The position numbers were made by a program, and so were the translations under genes. Positions 16,530 to 25,600 of a stretch of 64,000 nucleotides of DNA are shown here, piece after piece. Each line of letters begins with the position of its first letter. The first letter of the stretch is position 1. Below the pieces are notes generated by a model that saw nothing but the letters and a program-made list of their open reading frames with translations, ran no database searches and had not been told where the DNA came from. Origin of the DNA: an uncultured Prevotella sp. (lineage in GTDB: Bacteria; Bacteroidota; Bacteroidia; Bacteroidales; Bacteroidaceae); assembly GCA_905233165.1 (NCBI GenBank), contig CAJODL010000001.1, positions 186,001 to 250,000 of the forward strand, in the 5' to 3' direction.

Positions 16530-17914
16530 TTTGTTATATCTTGTTTTATGAATTCCAATAATTTTTCTACGGCATCAGCTTCTGGTATGTTTTTCTCCAC
16601 GCATTGTTTGCCTTTATAAAGAGAAATCCTGTTAGGTCCTGCTCCTACATATCCATAGTCAGCATCAGCCATTTCTCCAGGTCCGTTGACGATACATCCC
16701 ATGATGCCTATCTTCAGTCCTTTCCACACCTCTGGCTTCTCTGAAACCTCTGTCTCGTGTGCCACAGCAGCCTTTATCTTTGCTATGGTACCTCTAAGGT
16801 CATAGAGCGTTCTTCCGCATCCAGGACATGAGATATATTCTGTCTTAGTAAACTTCACCCTTGCAGCCTGCAGTATGGCATCAGCGAGATCTGTTTCTGG
16901 CTTGTCGCAGTTTGTTATCACCAGATTCTTTGCTTTGCCATCAATCAGCAAGGCTCCTGCTGCCATAGCAGCCTTTAGTTGAAGGTCTTCTGTCTCTTTT
17001 TCGTTGAAAGAGAGATACAGGGTGTCGTCTTCTATTCTTGCATTCTCGCGTAGCGAAGCACATTCATCGATAAAACCGACGATTTTCTTTGCTACAGGGA
17101 TTTCGTTTTCTGGTTCCTCCGACAGGCTTACTCGTATAGTGTCTCCAATACCTTCTGTCAGCAGAGCACCTATTCCGACAGCACTCTTTATGCGTCCGTC
17201 TTCACCCTCGCCAGCTTCTGTAACACCAAGGTGTAGGGGATAATGCATATCTTCTGCATCCATAGCCTTTACCAACAGCCTTACGCTTTGCACCATCACA
17301 ACAGTATTGCTGGCTTTGATAGAAAGGACAACATCAGAGAAGTTCTTCTTCTTACAGATGCGCAGAAACTCCATACATGACTCCACTATTCCCTCAGGAG
17401 TGTCTCCATATCTCGACATTATTCTGTCTGACAGCGAACCATGATTGACACCAATCCTGATGGCAGTATGGTGTTCCTTGCAGATATCTAAGAATGGAGA
17501 AAAGCGCTCTTCCACCTTCCGCAACTCTTCTGCATACTCCTCTGCTGTATAGTCGATATGCTTAAAAGTCCTTGCTGGGTCAACATAGTTGCCTGGGTTT
17601 ACTCGAACCTTTTCGCAATATAAGGCAGCAATGTCAGCCACATTAGCGTTGAAGTGTACATCAGCCACCAATGGGGTAGGGTAGCCATCAGCCTTCAAAG
17701 CAGCAGAGATATTCGCCATATTCTCGGCCTCCCTTCTTCCTTGTGTAGTCAGTCGCACCAGTTCTCCGCCAGCATCGATGATGCGCTTTGCCTGTGCCAC
17801 ACATGCAGCAGTATCGTTGGTATCGGTAGTTGTCATCGACTGCACCCTGATGGGAGCCCCTCCTCCAATGACGATGTTTCCGACATGTGTAGGACTAGTT
17901 TGTCTTATAGTCAT
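16526..17914 (-). CDS. ispG: 4-hydroxy-3-methylbut-2-enyl diphosphate synthase with shortened inserted domain
   Basis: Fe-S enzyme of the MEP isoprenoid pathway that converts MEcPP to HMBPP. The N-terminal TIM barrel (VQSMTTTDTNDT, ADVHFNANVA, RVNPGN, IRIGVNHGSLS) and the C-terminal cluster domain are intact, with cluster cysteines in CPGCGRT (Cys363, Cys366) and GCIVNGPGE (Cys407, with Glu414). Bacteroidetes forms I recall are about 600 residues because of a large inserted A* domain; E. coli lacks it (~370). This one has 462: only ~80 residues of insert remain (about 275-355), matching the end of A*. It overlaps purE by 20 bases and pyrE by four. Confidence 0.95.
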   Translation of the reverse strand: MTIRQTSPTHVGNIVIGGGAPIRVQSMTTTDTNDTAACVAQAKRIIDAGGELVRLTTQGRREAENMANISAALKADGYPTPLVADVHFNANVADIAALYCEKVRVNPGNYVDPARTFKHIDYTAEEYAEELRKVEERFSPFLDICKEHHTAIRIGVNHGSLSDRIMSRYGDTPEGIVESCMEFLRICKKKNFSDVVLSIKASNTVVMVQSVRLLVKAMDAEDMHYPLHLGVTEAGEGEDGRIKSAVGIGALLTEGIGDTIRVSLSEEPENEIPVAKKIVGFIDECASLRENARIEDDTLYLSFNEKETEDLQLKAAMAAGALLIDGKAKNLVITNCDKPETDLADAILQAARVKFTKTEYISCPGCGRTLYDLRGTIAKIKAAVAHETEVSEKPEVWKGLKIGIMGCIVNGPGEMADADYGYVGAGPNRISLYKGKQCVEKNIPEADAVEKLLEFIKQDITK

Positions 17915-18401
17915 ATTTTACTTCTGATAAGTCGGCATTTGCCTTTTCTATTTTCTTTCCGAGAGAACTCTTGTATGCCTTCAGTCTTTCAGCAATCTCC
18001 TTGTCAGAAAGAGCCAGCATCTCCATAGCGAGGATAGCAGCATTCATGGCTCCATTCACTCCTACTGTTGCTACAGGTATGCCAGGAGGCATCTGTATTA
18101 TGGACAGCATAGCATCCAGTCCGTCAAGCATTCCTTTGATAGGAACACCAATAACAGGCAATGTAGTAGATGCAGCTATTACTCCAGGCAGAGCTGCTGC
18201 CATTCCTGCAGCTGCTATGATAACCCGGATGCCGCGTCCTTCTGCGTTGCGGGCAAAGTTTTCTACTGCGTCTGGGGTACGATGTGCAGACAAAGCATTC
18301 ACCTCGAAAGGTATCTGCTGTTCATTCAGGAAGGCCATTGCCTTCTCCATTACGGGTAGGTCAGAGGTGCTACCCATGATAATACTTACTAATGGTGTCA
18401 T
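17895..18401 (-). CDS. purE: N5-carboxyaminoimidazole ribonucleotide mutase
   Basis: Purine biosynthesis enzyme that rearranges N5-CAIR to CAIR. The 168-residue protein starts MTPLVSIIMGSTSDLPVM, with the SxxD substrate loop, followed by SAHRTPD with the catalytic histidine, then AAAGMAAALPGVIAA and GLDAMLSIIQMPPGIPVATV. The frame is open upstream to 18536, but 18401 is the canonical start and gives a four-base overlap with the PAP2 gene. No purK is seen in the window, although bacterial class I PurE normally works with it. Confidence 0.96.
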   Translation of the reverse strand: MTPLVSIIMGSTSDLPVMEKAMAFLNEQQIPFEVNALSAHRTPDAVENFARNAEGRGIRVIIAAAGMAAALPGVIAASTTLPVIGVPIKGMLDGLDAMLSIIQMPPGIPVATVGVNGAMNAAILAMEMLALSDKEIAERLKAYKSSLGKKIEKANADLSEVKYDYKTN

Positions 18402-19021
18402 GATAATATAACTGCTATAAACCCTGCGAAGACTCCGAGGAGGTATCCTCCACAAATCTCGCCAAGGGTGTGAATACGAAGAATCATACGTCCTGTGCCG
18501 ATGATACCGGCCAAAATGATGAGGAAGCAAAGCCACCAGAGAGGATTAAATCCGAAGATTTGTGAGAAAGCCAGCAAGGCTCCTGTTGTTCCTCCTATTG
18601 CTGCTGTATGTGTGGAAATCTTCCACCAGTGGTTTATTATTGCTCCAAAAATCTGTATTGCCAAAGCTGCCACTACTATGCTCGACATAAAGTGTGGTAT
18701 ATGTAGGGCATTCATGATATAGAAGCATGTGAAATAACATCCTATGGATATTACATAAGGCACTATTCGTCCCTCTCTTGAGAGCAGTTTCAGCAGCGAC
18801 CATCCCTGATAGCGTCTGTACAGATGTATCAATGTCGTAGGTATGAGGCATGTAAAGAGCCATACTATCAGCAGCACCAGTCCTTTGTATATCAAGGGCA
18901 GCATGCTGAGGTAAGATACCATGAACAACACTATCAGCGCTACCAGAGGCAGGTAGAATGGTGTGAACACCACGCTGATGGTTCGTGCCATTATCAATAT
19001 GATACGATTGTTGTCTGTCAT
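18398..19021 (-). CDS. PAP2 family membrane phosphatase
   Basis: A 207-residue integral membrane protein with about six hydrophobic segments. The recognisable PAP2/acid phosphatase elements are KISTHTAAIGG (second motif region with the active histidine) and GTGRMILRIHTLGEICGG (third motif: R, H and an acidic residue). The first motif (KxxxxxxRP) is degenerate: only REGRIVPYV is seen. Members dephosphorylate undecaprenyl pyrophosphate or phosphatidyl substrates. The position between rpoN and purE, with four-base overlaps on both sides, shows it belongs to the operon but does not reveal the substrate. Confidence 0.8.
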   Translation of the reverse strand: MTDNNRIILIMARTISVVFTPFYLPLVALIVLFMVSYLSMLPLIYKGLVLLIVWLFTCLIPTTLIHLYRRYQGWSLLKLLSREGRIVPYVISIGCYFTCFYIMNALHIPHFMSSIVVAALAIQIFGAIINHWWKISTHTAAIGGTTGALLAFSQIFGFNPLWWLCFLIILAGIIGTGRMILRIHTLGEICGGYLLGVFAGFIAVILS

Positions 19022-20505
19022 CTTCTGAGGTTACTCGTTGGAATGCCCATCTTTTCGCGATATTTCGTAACAGTTCTCCTTGCTATAGGATATCCCATCT
19101 TCTTCAGTTCTGCTGCCAGTCGTATATCGCTGAGTGGTTTGCCCTGTGGTTCGTTGTCTATCAGTTCCTTCAGGGCTTTCCTTATCTCTTTTGTCGATAC
19201 TGTCTCGCCATCGCCTGTGTCATAGCCTTCAGAGAAGAAGCTCTTCAGCTGAATGATTCCCCAAGGCATTTCGGCATATTTTGAGGCACAAACCCTCGAA
19301 ACAGTTGACATATCCATGTTTGTTCTGTCTGCTATGTCTTTCAGCTTCATTGGGACGAGGTCGCTCTCGTCGCCACTCAGTATGAATTTCCTTTGCAGCG
19401 AGATGATGGTCTTCATTGTTAATGCCATTGTCTGCTGGCGTTGCTTCATGGCGTCGATATAGGCCTTTGCCTTCGATACCTTCTGCTGGGCATACAGCAA
19501 AGCCTCCTTGTCCGAACGAGTCATGCTGTTGGGATTCTGTCTGTATCCCTGTATCATGTTTTCAAAGTCCTGCGACACATGCAGCTGGGGTATTCTGCCC
19601 TTTGGCATAGAGAAGTATATCTCGCCATCCTCGCCTACAGTAACGATGAAATCGGGAGTTACGTGCTGGGTATTCCTTCCCATTGTCTCTCCGAGGGCAG
19701 CTCCTGGTCTTGGATTCAGCTTCCTTATCTCGCCAAATACCTTTTCTGCTGTGATGCTGTCCATCTGCATCTGCTCCTCTATCTTCTTCCAATGCTTTCT
19801 GGTGAAATCTTCGTAGTAATCGCTGATGACCTGATACATCAGCTTTGTCAGCGGAGTAGCCTTTTTCCTGAAAATCTGTATCAGGAGACATTGCTGCAGG
19901 TTTTGTGCCCCTATACCGGCAGGGTCAAAGCCCTGCAGTATTGTCAGCACTTTTTCTATCTCCTCAGGAGAAACATCGATGTATTCATGTATGGCAATCT
20001 CGTCGCTGAGGTTTGTGATGTCCTTTCTGAACAGTCCGTCGCTGTCGAGGCTTCCTATGATGTAATCCATTATGAGTTCCTGACGTTCTGTCAAGTCCTG
20101 TTCGCCCATCTGGCTGTGCAGGGTGTCATAGAATGATTCGCTGTTTCCCCATACAGGAGTCTCATTGCCATCCTTATCACTTGTGGCATAGCTTGCTGAT
20201 GCTGTCGGTACATAGTCGTCATCATATCTGTCATCGTCATATCTGTCTATGGCAGCATCGATGTCCTCATTGCTATTGCCTGTCTCTTCGCCTCCCTCGT
20301 AGCTGTCGGTAGAATCGCTATTTTCCTGTATGTCAGGCTCAAGGGCAGGATTCTCGTCTATCTCTGTCTTCACATACTCCTCATACTGTGTCAGGGGCAT
20401 CTCCAGCATCCGCACATACATCACCTGTTGTGCGTTAAGTCGCTGCTGCTGCACCTGTGCCAGCTGCTGCTCCTGGACCTGAGTATTTACGAGTTTCTGT
20501 GCCAC
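19018..20505 (-). CDS. rpoN: RNA polymerase sigma-54 factor
   Basis: Alternative sigma factor that recognises -24/-12 promoters and needs AAA+ activators. The 495-residue protein starts with a glutamine-rich region I (QVQEQQLAQVQQQRLNAQQV), followed by an acidic region II, the core-binding region, an HTH (TNMDMSTVSRVCASKY), and a C-terminal RpoN box ARRTVTKYRE that reads the -24 element. It heads a six-gene operon (rpoN, PAP2, purE, ispG, pyrE, SRPBCC). Two copies of a 37-base sequence carrying TAACTTTG lie upstream, 147 bases apart, suggesting duplicated promoters. Confidence 0.96.
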   Translation of the reverse strand: MAQKLVNTQVQEQQLAQVQQQRLNAQQVMYVRMLEMPLTQYEEYVKTEIDENPALEPDIQENSDSTDSYEGGEETGNSNEDIDAAIDRYDDDRYDDDYVPTASASYATSDKDGNETPVWGNSESFYDTLHSQMGEQDLTERQELIMDYIIGSLDSDGLFRKDITNLSDEIAIHEYIDVSPEEIEKVLTILQGFDPAGIGAQNLQQCLLIQIFRKKATPLTKLMYQVISDYYEDFTRKHWKKIEEQMQMDSITAEKVFGEIRKLNPRPGAALGETMGRNTQHVTPDFIVTVGEDGEIYFSMPKGRIPQLHVSQDFENMIQGYRQNPNSMTRSDKEALLYAQQKVSKAKAYIDAMKQRQQTMALTMKTIISLQRKFILSGDESDLVPMKLKDIADRTNMDMSTVSRVCASKYAEMPWGIIQLKSFFSEGYDTGDGETVSTKEIRKALKELIDNEPQGKPLSDIRLAAELKKMGYPIARRTVTKYREKMGIPTSNLRR

Positions 20506-20522
20506 TTATGTAGATTTTACGC

Positions 20523-20706
20523 TGCAAAGTTACAAAAAATTTGATTAAGTGAGAAGAAAAGGAATATATTTCTTTTCTCGAACGTGAAAATTTTATCCAA
20601 TAAATGAGGACAGAACAAAATAAATTCATTTATTTTTTATGTCGAATGCAAGTAAGTTCGCAATTTTATTGCAAAGTTACAAAAAATTTGATTAAGTGAG
20701 AAGAAA
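20523..20706 (-). repeat. 37-base perfect direct repeat carrying the rpoN -7 element twice
   Basis: The same 37 bases occur at 20523-20559 and 20670-20706. On the minus strand each contains TAACTTTG (20532-20525 and 20679-20672). The proximal copy places transcription start about 15 bases before the rpoN ATG. The 110 bases between are AT-rich and hold no ORF. Confidence 0.85.
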
Positions 20707-20718
20707 TATTGTTATTTA

Positions 20719-20812
20719 TTTGCGCTTTTCATAATATAATCGTATCTTTGACCTCGAAAATGCTTTAAAATCCAAAGTACAACTTGGGATTTTGATTGAA
20801 AATTCCAAGTAG
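20719..20812 (+). ncRNA. Candidate small RNA: promoter followed by two alternative hairpins
   Basis: A promoter-like TTTG with TATCTTTG at 20743-20750 is followed by a hairpin with arms AAAATCC/GGATTTT around 20768-20794 and an overlapping alternative hairpin with arms ACTTGG/CCAAGT (about 20783-20811). No plus-strand gene follows; only the convergent HTH gene lies ahead. Support is modest. Confidence 0.3.
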
Positions 20813-20819
20813 AGAATCC

Positions 20820-20873
20820 TTTAACCCTTAACCTTTAACCTTTAACCGTTAACCCTTAACCTTTAACCGTTAC
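20820..20873. repeat. Heptad repeat tract 3' of the HTH gene
   Basis: Seven or eight heptads of ACCTTTA/ACCCTTA/ACCGTTA. They supply the last codon and the TAA stop (20863-20865, minus) of the HTH gene. The sense-strand unit is AAGGTTA, with a TAA at each junction. Confidence 0.95.
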
Positions 20874-21105
20874 TGCCCTCTATCTGCTTCTGAGTATCCT
20901 CCTGCAGGTAGTCAAAAAAGTTATGATGCATGATGATACTAATACGTCGTAAGATATTAGTATCCAGGCTGTTCTTGTCAAAAATGTTATAGACATTCGT
21001 TCTATGACACCCTAATTCCTGCGCCAGCCATACTACGCTTCTGCGCTCCTCTTTAAGGCGTTCTCTTATTAGGTTTCCTATGTGTAGACGATGCTGCTGT
21101 TGCAT
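20863..21105 (-). CDS. Small XRE-type helix-turn-helix DNA-binding protein
   Basis: An 80-residue protein consisting of little more than one HTH domain: IGNLIRERLKEERRSVVWLAQELGCHRTNVYNIF, with the recognition helix at HRTNVYNIF. It probably acts as a repressor or antitoxin-like regulator. The frame is open upstream to 21177, but ATG at 21105 (MQQQHRLHIGN) is the better start: a promoter TTGC-N19-TAAATTTG ends at 21175, leaving a 65-base leader. The 500 bases upstream hold an unusual chain of palindromes that could include its operators. The last codons are part of a heptad tract. Confidence 0.82.
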   Translation of the reverse strand: MQQQHRLHIGNLIRERLKEERRSVVWLAQELGCHRTNVYNIFDKNSLDTNILRRISIIMHHNFFDYLQEDTQKQIEGSNG

Positions 21106-21174
21106 ATTGTATATGTTAGATTTAGAAAAATAGACGTGAAGGTATTCCCCTATACGTCCTAAAAATAGCAACTG

Positions 21175-21205
21175 CAAATTTAAGAATTTTTATTTTTTAA
21201 TGCAA
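21175..21205 (-). promoter_or_regulatory. HTH gene promoter (TTGC-N19-TAAATTTG)
   Basis: Minus strand: TTGC 21205-21202, 19-base spacer, TAAATTTG 21182-21175, with a T-rich tract ahead of TTGC. Confidence 0.75.
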
Positions 21206-21389
21206 GAAAAAAACTTGGAAACCCCATAAGTGTTGCGAAAGACTCTACATAGTGTAGCAGATAACTATACACTATTCAAAATTTCGTGAATAATGTCATT
21301 ATGTTTTATTACAAAAGCGTTACTTCTGCAATCACAAAATAATTTAGGCTATCGTACCTGTGAAGGTATAGGCCGGTTTTTGTGCGAAA

Positions 21390-21690
21390 GCAAAACACAG
21401 TGTTTTGCAAGTGACCCGATTTTTTGTTTATAAAGGGGGAGAGATTTTCTTTTCTCCTAAGGAAATTTTCTATCCAAGGCCCTGAAACACCTGTCCAAGG
21501 GCTGTGGACAGTAGTTCAAGGGCCTTGAACATATGTTTCAGGCCCCTGAATATAAATTCCCTCGAAGGGAAAATAATTTTCTATCGAGTGGAAAACAAAA
21601 TTCCATAGCTTACCTGCTAAAACCTAAATCTCCGAAAAACTCTATAAGAATACTATCAAAGCTCTATCAGAGTGATAGAGAACTGATAGG
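21390..21690. repeat. Chain of short perfect palindromes, each of different sequence
   Basis: No ORF. Successive stems: GCAAAACAC-A-GTGTTTTGC (21390-21408), CTGTCCA/TGGACAG (21491-21511), GTTCAAGG-G-CCTTGAAC (21514-21530), TTCAGG-CC-CCTGAA (21537-21550), TTCCCT-CGA-AGGGAA (21557-21571), GAAAAT-A-ATTTTC (21569-21581) and CTCTATCA-GAG-TGATAGAG (21662-21680). Several also pair with each other. Function unknown. Confidence 0.75.
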
Positions 21691-21710
21691 GATTTTAATG
21701 CAGATAGATA

Positions 21711-22211
21711 TTATTTCTGCAGGAACCATTTCCAAGCTGGTACTATGTGGATTGTACCCTGTTCATCCTTAATTGTTTCCTCCTGTTCATGGGTGACAAT
21801 AGTCATTTTCTGGCAGCCGGTGACGACTGCTGCTTCACGGATGCCGTCCAGCTCGCGACCCCTGGTTTCCTTGTCCTTCATGTCCCAACATACCTGTATC
21901 AGTTCCTTGATGCCAGCTCCCGTCTGAATGACGAAATCACATTCTTTGTCTCCCATGTAATAACATATCTTCTGACCATCAGGGAGATTTCGCATCAGGT
22001 GCAGGAATACAGCATTCTCGAACAGAATGCCGGCATCGTCGCGTCCTGTTAGCAGCACTGATTGGCGCAAACCATTATCCACGCAGTAATATTTGGGTAG
22101 AGCGCTTGTCTCCTTTTTGAAAGATGGGTCAAACTTGGTTACCTTATATATAAGGAAGATGGAGCAGATTTTCTCGGCTATTGTGTATAAATCGTCCTTA
22201 GTAACTTTCCT
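21711..22211 (-). pseudogene. Remnant of a DUF4143-type ATP-binding protein (C-terminal part)
   Basis: The open frame runs from just after a stop at 22214-22212 to 21711 and has no ATG start. It encodes the C-terminal part of the Bacteroidetes AAA ATPase/DUF4143 family: KYYCVDNGLRQSVLL, then ILFENAVFLHLMR, the nuclease-like core YYMGDKECDFVI, LIQVCWDM and IVPAWKWFLQK. The whole N-terminal P-loop ATPase domain is missing. Sequence between 22150 and 22211 still reads as plausible family sequence, so the 5' part was lost by deletion. It is a dead fragment unless expressed as an orphan domain from the GTG at 22082. Confidence 0.75.
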
Positions 22212-22302
22212 TCATTTAAGGAAACTTTTCCGAAAAATTTCCTTAAATTTAGGAAAGTTTAGGATGTTTCACATAAACTAAGTTATTAGCCTTGCTGGTT
22301 AG

Positions 22303-22434
22303 TTTTTAGACAAAAACCAAGAACAACCCCTACTTGCGTGGATAACCTTAACACTAACAACTCTACACTAACCACTGACTATAAACTTTAAACTTTAAAC
22401 TTTAAACGTTACAGAAGCGGTTTTTGTCTAAAAA
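22303..22434. repeat. 16-bp inverted repeat enclosing ~100 bases
   Basis: TTTTTAGACAAAAACC at 22303-22318 is the exact reverse complement of 22419-22434. Each arm is itself palindromic (GTTTTT...AAAAAC). The enclosed DNA contains a heptad tract (AAACTTT units, 22383-22410) and no ORF. The rest of 22212-22696 holds AT-rich DNA and the leader of the next gene. Confidence 0.65.
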
Positions 22435-22566
22435 CACATCAGGAGTATTCTGTTTTTGTTTCAAAGCCCTCGCCATTTGTCTCAAAAATAGCACAAATGA
22501 CGAGATTCGCTCTACATGTACCAACATTCGCTACACCTTTTATTATATAAAATGTTAAAAACCATA

Positions 22567-22574
22567 TACCTTTG
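22567..22574 (+). promoter_or_regulatory. -7 element TACCTTTG of the 1356-residue secreted protein gene
   Basis: Perfect TAnnTTTG, giving a leader of about 115 bases before ATG 22697. A small hairpin lies near 22590-22617. A -33 element is not obvious. Confidence 0.55.
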
Positions 22575-22696
22575 TACCCTCGAAGTGCTTATTCTCTTTC
22601 TAAGAGGAAGAAGTGAGGCAGCTAAACCGTATATATCTGACAAATAACATTACACATTATATATAATATTAATAATTAACTAAAAACTTTTCATTT

Positions 22697-25600
22697 ATGA
22701 AAAAAATTAGACTACTTTTGGCATTCTGCGCCCTCCTACTTGGATGGAGTAATGCGTGGGCTTACCAAACGCCAGTGGCTGATGGTGTTTATTATTTGTT
22801 TAATACTGGTGTTACAGATGGAGGTTCTGGCTTCGTTTGTCGTGGTGAAAATTATGCACAACGTGCTGTTATAGATAAGTATGGTATTCCACTTAAACTT
22901 ATAAGCACAGGAGAAGCAGACACTTATTATTTCCAATTTTACGACACAGATCTTTGGCTTTCAGATAACGGCTTTATGTACACAGATGGCGGTACAGATC
23001 GTCGTCGCGCCATTAAGATTGTGTCACAAGGTAATGGTATTTATAAGTTGATAAATACTAACAATAATAATGCTGAGGTTGAGAACTGGTATGGTCATCC
23101 TGTTGGAGATGGTGAAGGCAATCGACGTGATTATCTTTGGCAGTTCTTGTCTGCTGCAGAATATGAAGCTGTGGTAGCAGGATATACCTCAACTGAAAAA
23201 TCAACTATTGCCACAACAATGGGATGGGATTTAAGTGGTACGAATTTTGATTCATATCTTTCTACTAATTATGTTGGTATAGATAAAACGTCGCTTATTG
23301 AGCATGCCACATTTGATACAGGACACTCAACTTCCGGATGGACGATAACACCAAATGATAATAGTTCGATGTCTATAGCATGGGGTAACGAAGGAGGCGA
23401 TAAAATTACTCCAGAGGTTTATGAAAAATATGGTACAATCACTCAAACTGTAACAGTTCCAAGTGCAGGTTTATACAAGGTGTCTGTGAATGCTTTTGTT
23501 CGTAATGCGAATTATGAGAGATTCCATAGTGCAGGAGCTGTCAGCAGCGTTTCATATTTAAAAGCAAATGACAATAAAGTACGTCTTTGCGACATATATA
23601 GCAATGGAGAGGTTACTTCTAATTTCCCTGGCGGACCAAATGCTGCCAACAACAATTTCTTCTCACAGGGAAAATATCTTAATGAAGTTTACGTATATGT
23701 AACAGATGCTTCAAAACAAATTACAATTACTTTGGGCAATCCTTCTGCTACTGGCGGCTGTTGGATGGTGTTCAACAACTTCAAGTTGACTTATTATTCT
23801 GATGCAGTATCAAAAGAAGATGCAACAGAAATTCTTAGCCAAGCAAATGCTCTTGCAGATGCTGATATGCAGGCTACAGTAAAAACAGCTCTGACAGATG
23901 CAAAGAATACTTTTGATGGTGCTCGTACTATTGCAAACTACAATGCTCTGAGCACAGCTATTGACAATGCAAATACATCAAAGAATGCTTATGCTAATGC
24001 TAAGGCATATCTTGATGAGGCAGCAACTGTTCTTGAGGGTACCAATGTTTACACAACATCGGCTTACAATACATACTACGCTACTCCAAAAGCAGCTTAT
24101 GATGCAAAAACACTGACCAACGAAGAAGCTAATGCTTTAAAACCAACTTCAACAGGATGGCATTCTGCAAATACTATTGATGACATTCTGCTGTCCGCAT
24201 GGACAATTGGTGGTGAGCAGTGTAAGGATTATGATAAGGCTCTCTATATCAATACTTGGTCTGTAGAGGGTAATACTGATGGTTCTAACTTCCTTACTCC
24301 TTTCTTTGAATATTGGGTGAGCAGTGGAAGTCTTGCTCCTAATACTATAGTTGCAACGGTTGAGGGACTTAAGGCAAGTACGACTTATTCGTTTACCATT
24401 CGCGCTCGTGTACAAGGTACAGCAGAAAAAATAGCAAATGGCGTAACGATGAAAGTTGGCAATGGTGAGACTGTTGACATTTCGTCTGGTGCCAAATTCT
24501 CGACAACAGATTTCTATATCGGCAATTTTACTGCCGTAGGTGAGACCGATGCTTCTGGTAAGATGACAATGACAATGACCGTTGCCGAAAATTCGAACAT
24601 CTCTTGGCTGTCTTTCTACAATGCAAAATATACAGAAGGTGAAGACCTCTCTGCTTACATTGCCGACTATGAGTTTGCAAAGAGCACAGCTATTGCTAAC
24701 AGAGACAATGCAGCATACTCAGCAATTACTGGTAAGGAAAGGACTGACCTCGTAAATGCTATTACTACATACAACACAGTTGATGAAACAAGCAAATCTG
24801 ATCTTATTGCAGCAAAAGAAGCTTTGGAGACTGCATCTAATACATTCGTAACAGCTGCTCCTGCTTACACTACTTTCGCAGAACTGAACACAACAGTTGC
24901 ATCAACTCTTGGTGTTGCTCTGCCTACTATCACATCATCGACTACTGCTGCTGATTTGGACAATGAGGCTTATATCGTTGCAGAGTATACAGCAGCTAAG
25001 ACTTATGCTGAAGACTATACAGACAAACTAGGTGCTTGGACTAATGCTCCTGGAACTAATAGTGGTGAAAGCTGGGATGGCAGCGTAAAAGGTGATGCAG
25101 AAGTAGATAGTTATTATGATGAGTATAATAAGTCTGATCGTGCTATGACACAGACTGTTACATTGCCTGCTGGTGACTATGTTCTGATTGCTAAGGGACG
25201 TGCTTCTACTAATGGTCGCCTTACAGTGGTTGTGGGTGGACAAACTGTGACCTTCCCTCATAAGGGTGCTTCTGGTCGTGGTATCGCTACCAATGGTGAT
25301 GCAACATTTGATCCTGAGGCTACTTATGCAAACTCAAATAATGGTCGTGGTTGGGAATATCGCGTTATTACTTTCACAAGCGATGGTTCTGCTGCAACTA
25401 CTTTGACCTTCAACTGGACAACAGCTTCTTCAAACTGGTGTGGTCTTGATGATATTGAATTGTATTGTAATCCTGCAGCACTTGATTATTCTGCTCTTCA
25501 GTCAGCATATAATGCTGTAGAAGTTCCAACTCTTGGTTTTGAGACTGGCGAATACGCTCCTTATGTAAATGCTGAAAATCTGGCTAACATAGAGGCAGCT

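Noticed and set aside
20820..20873. CRISPR array
   Set aside because: Units are only seven bases with no spacers; the same holds for the other tandem tracts. No cas genes are seen.
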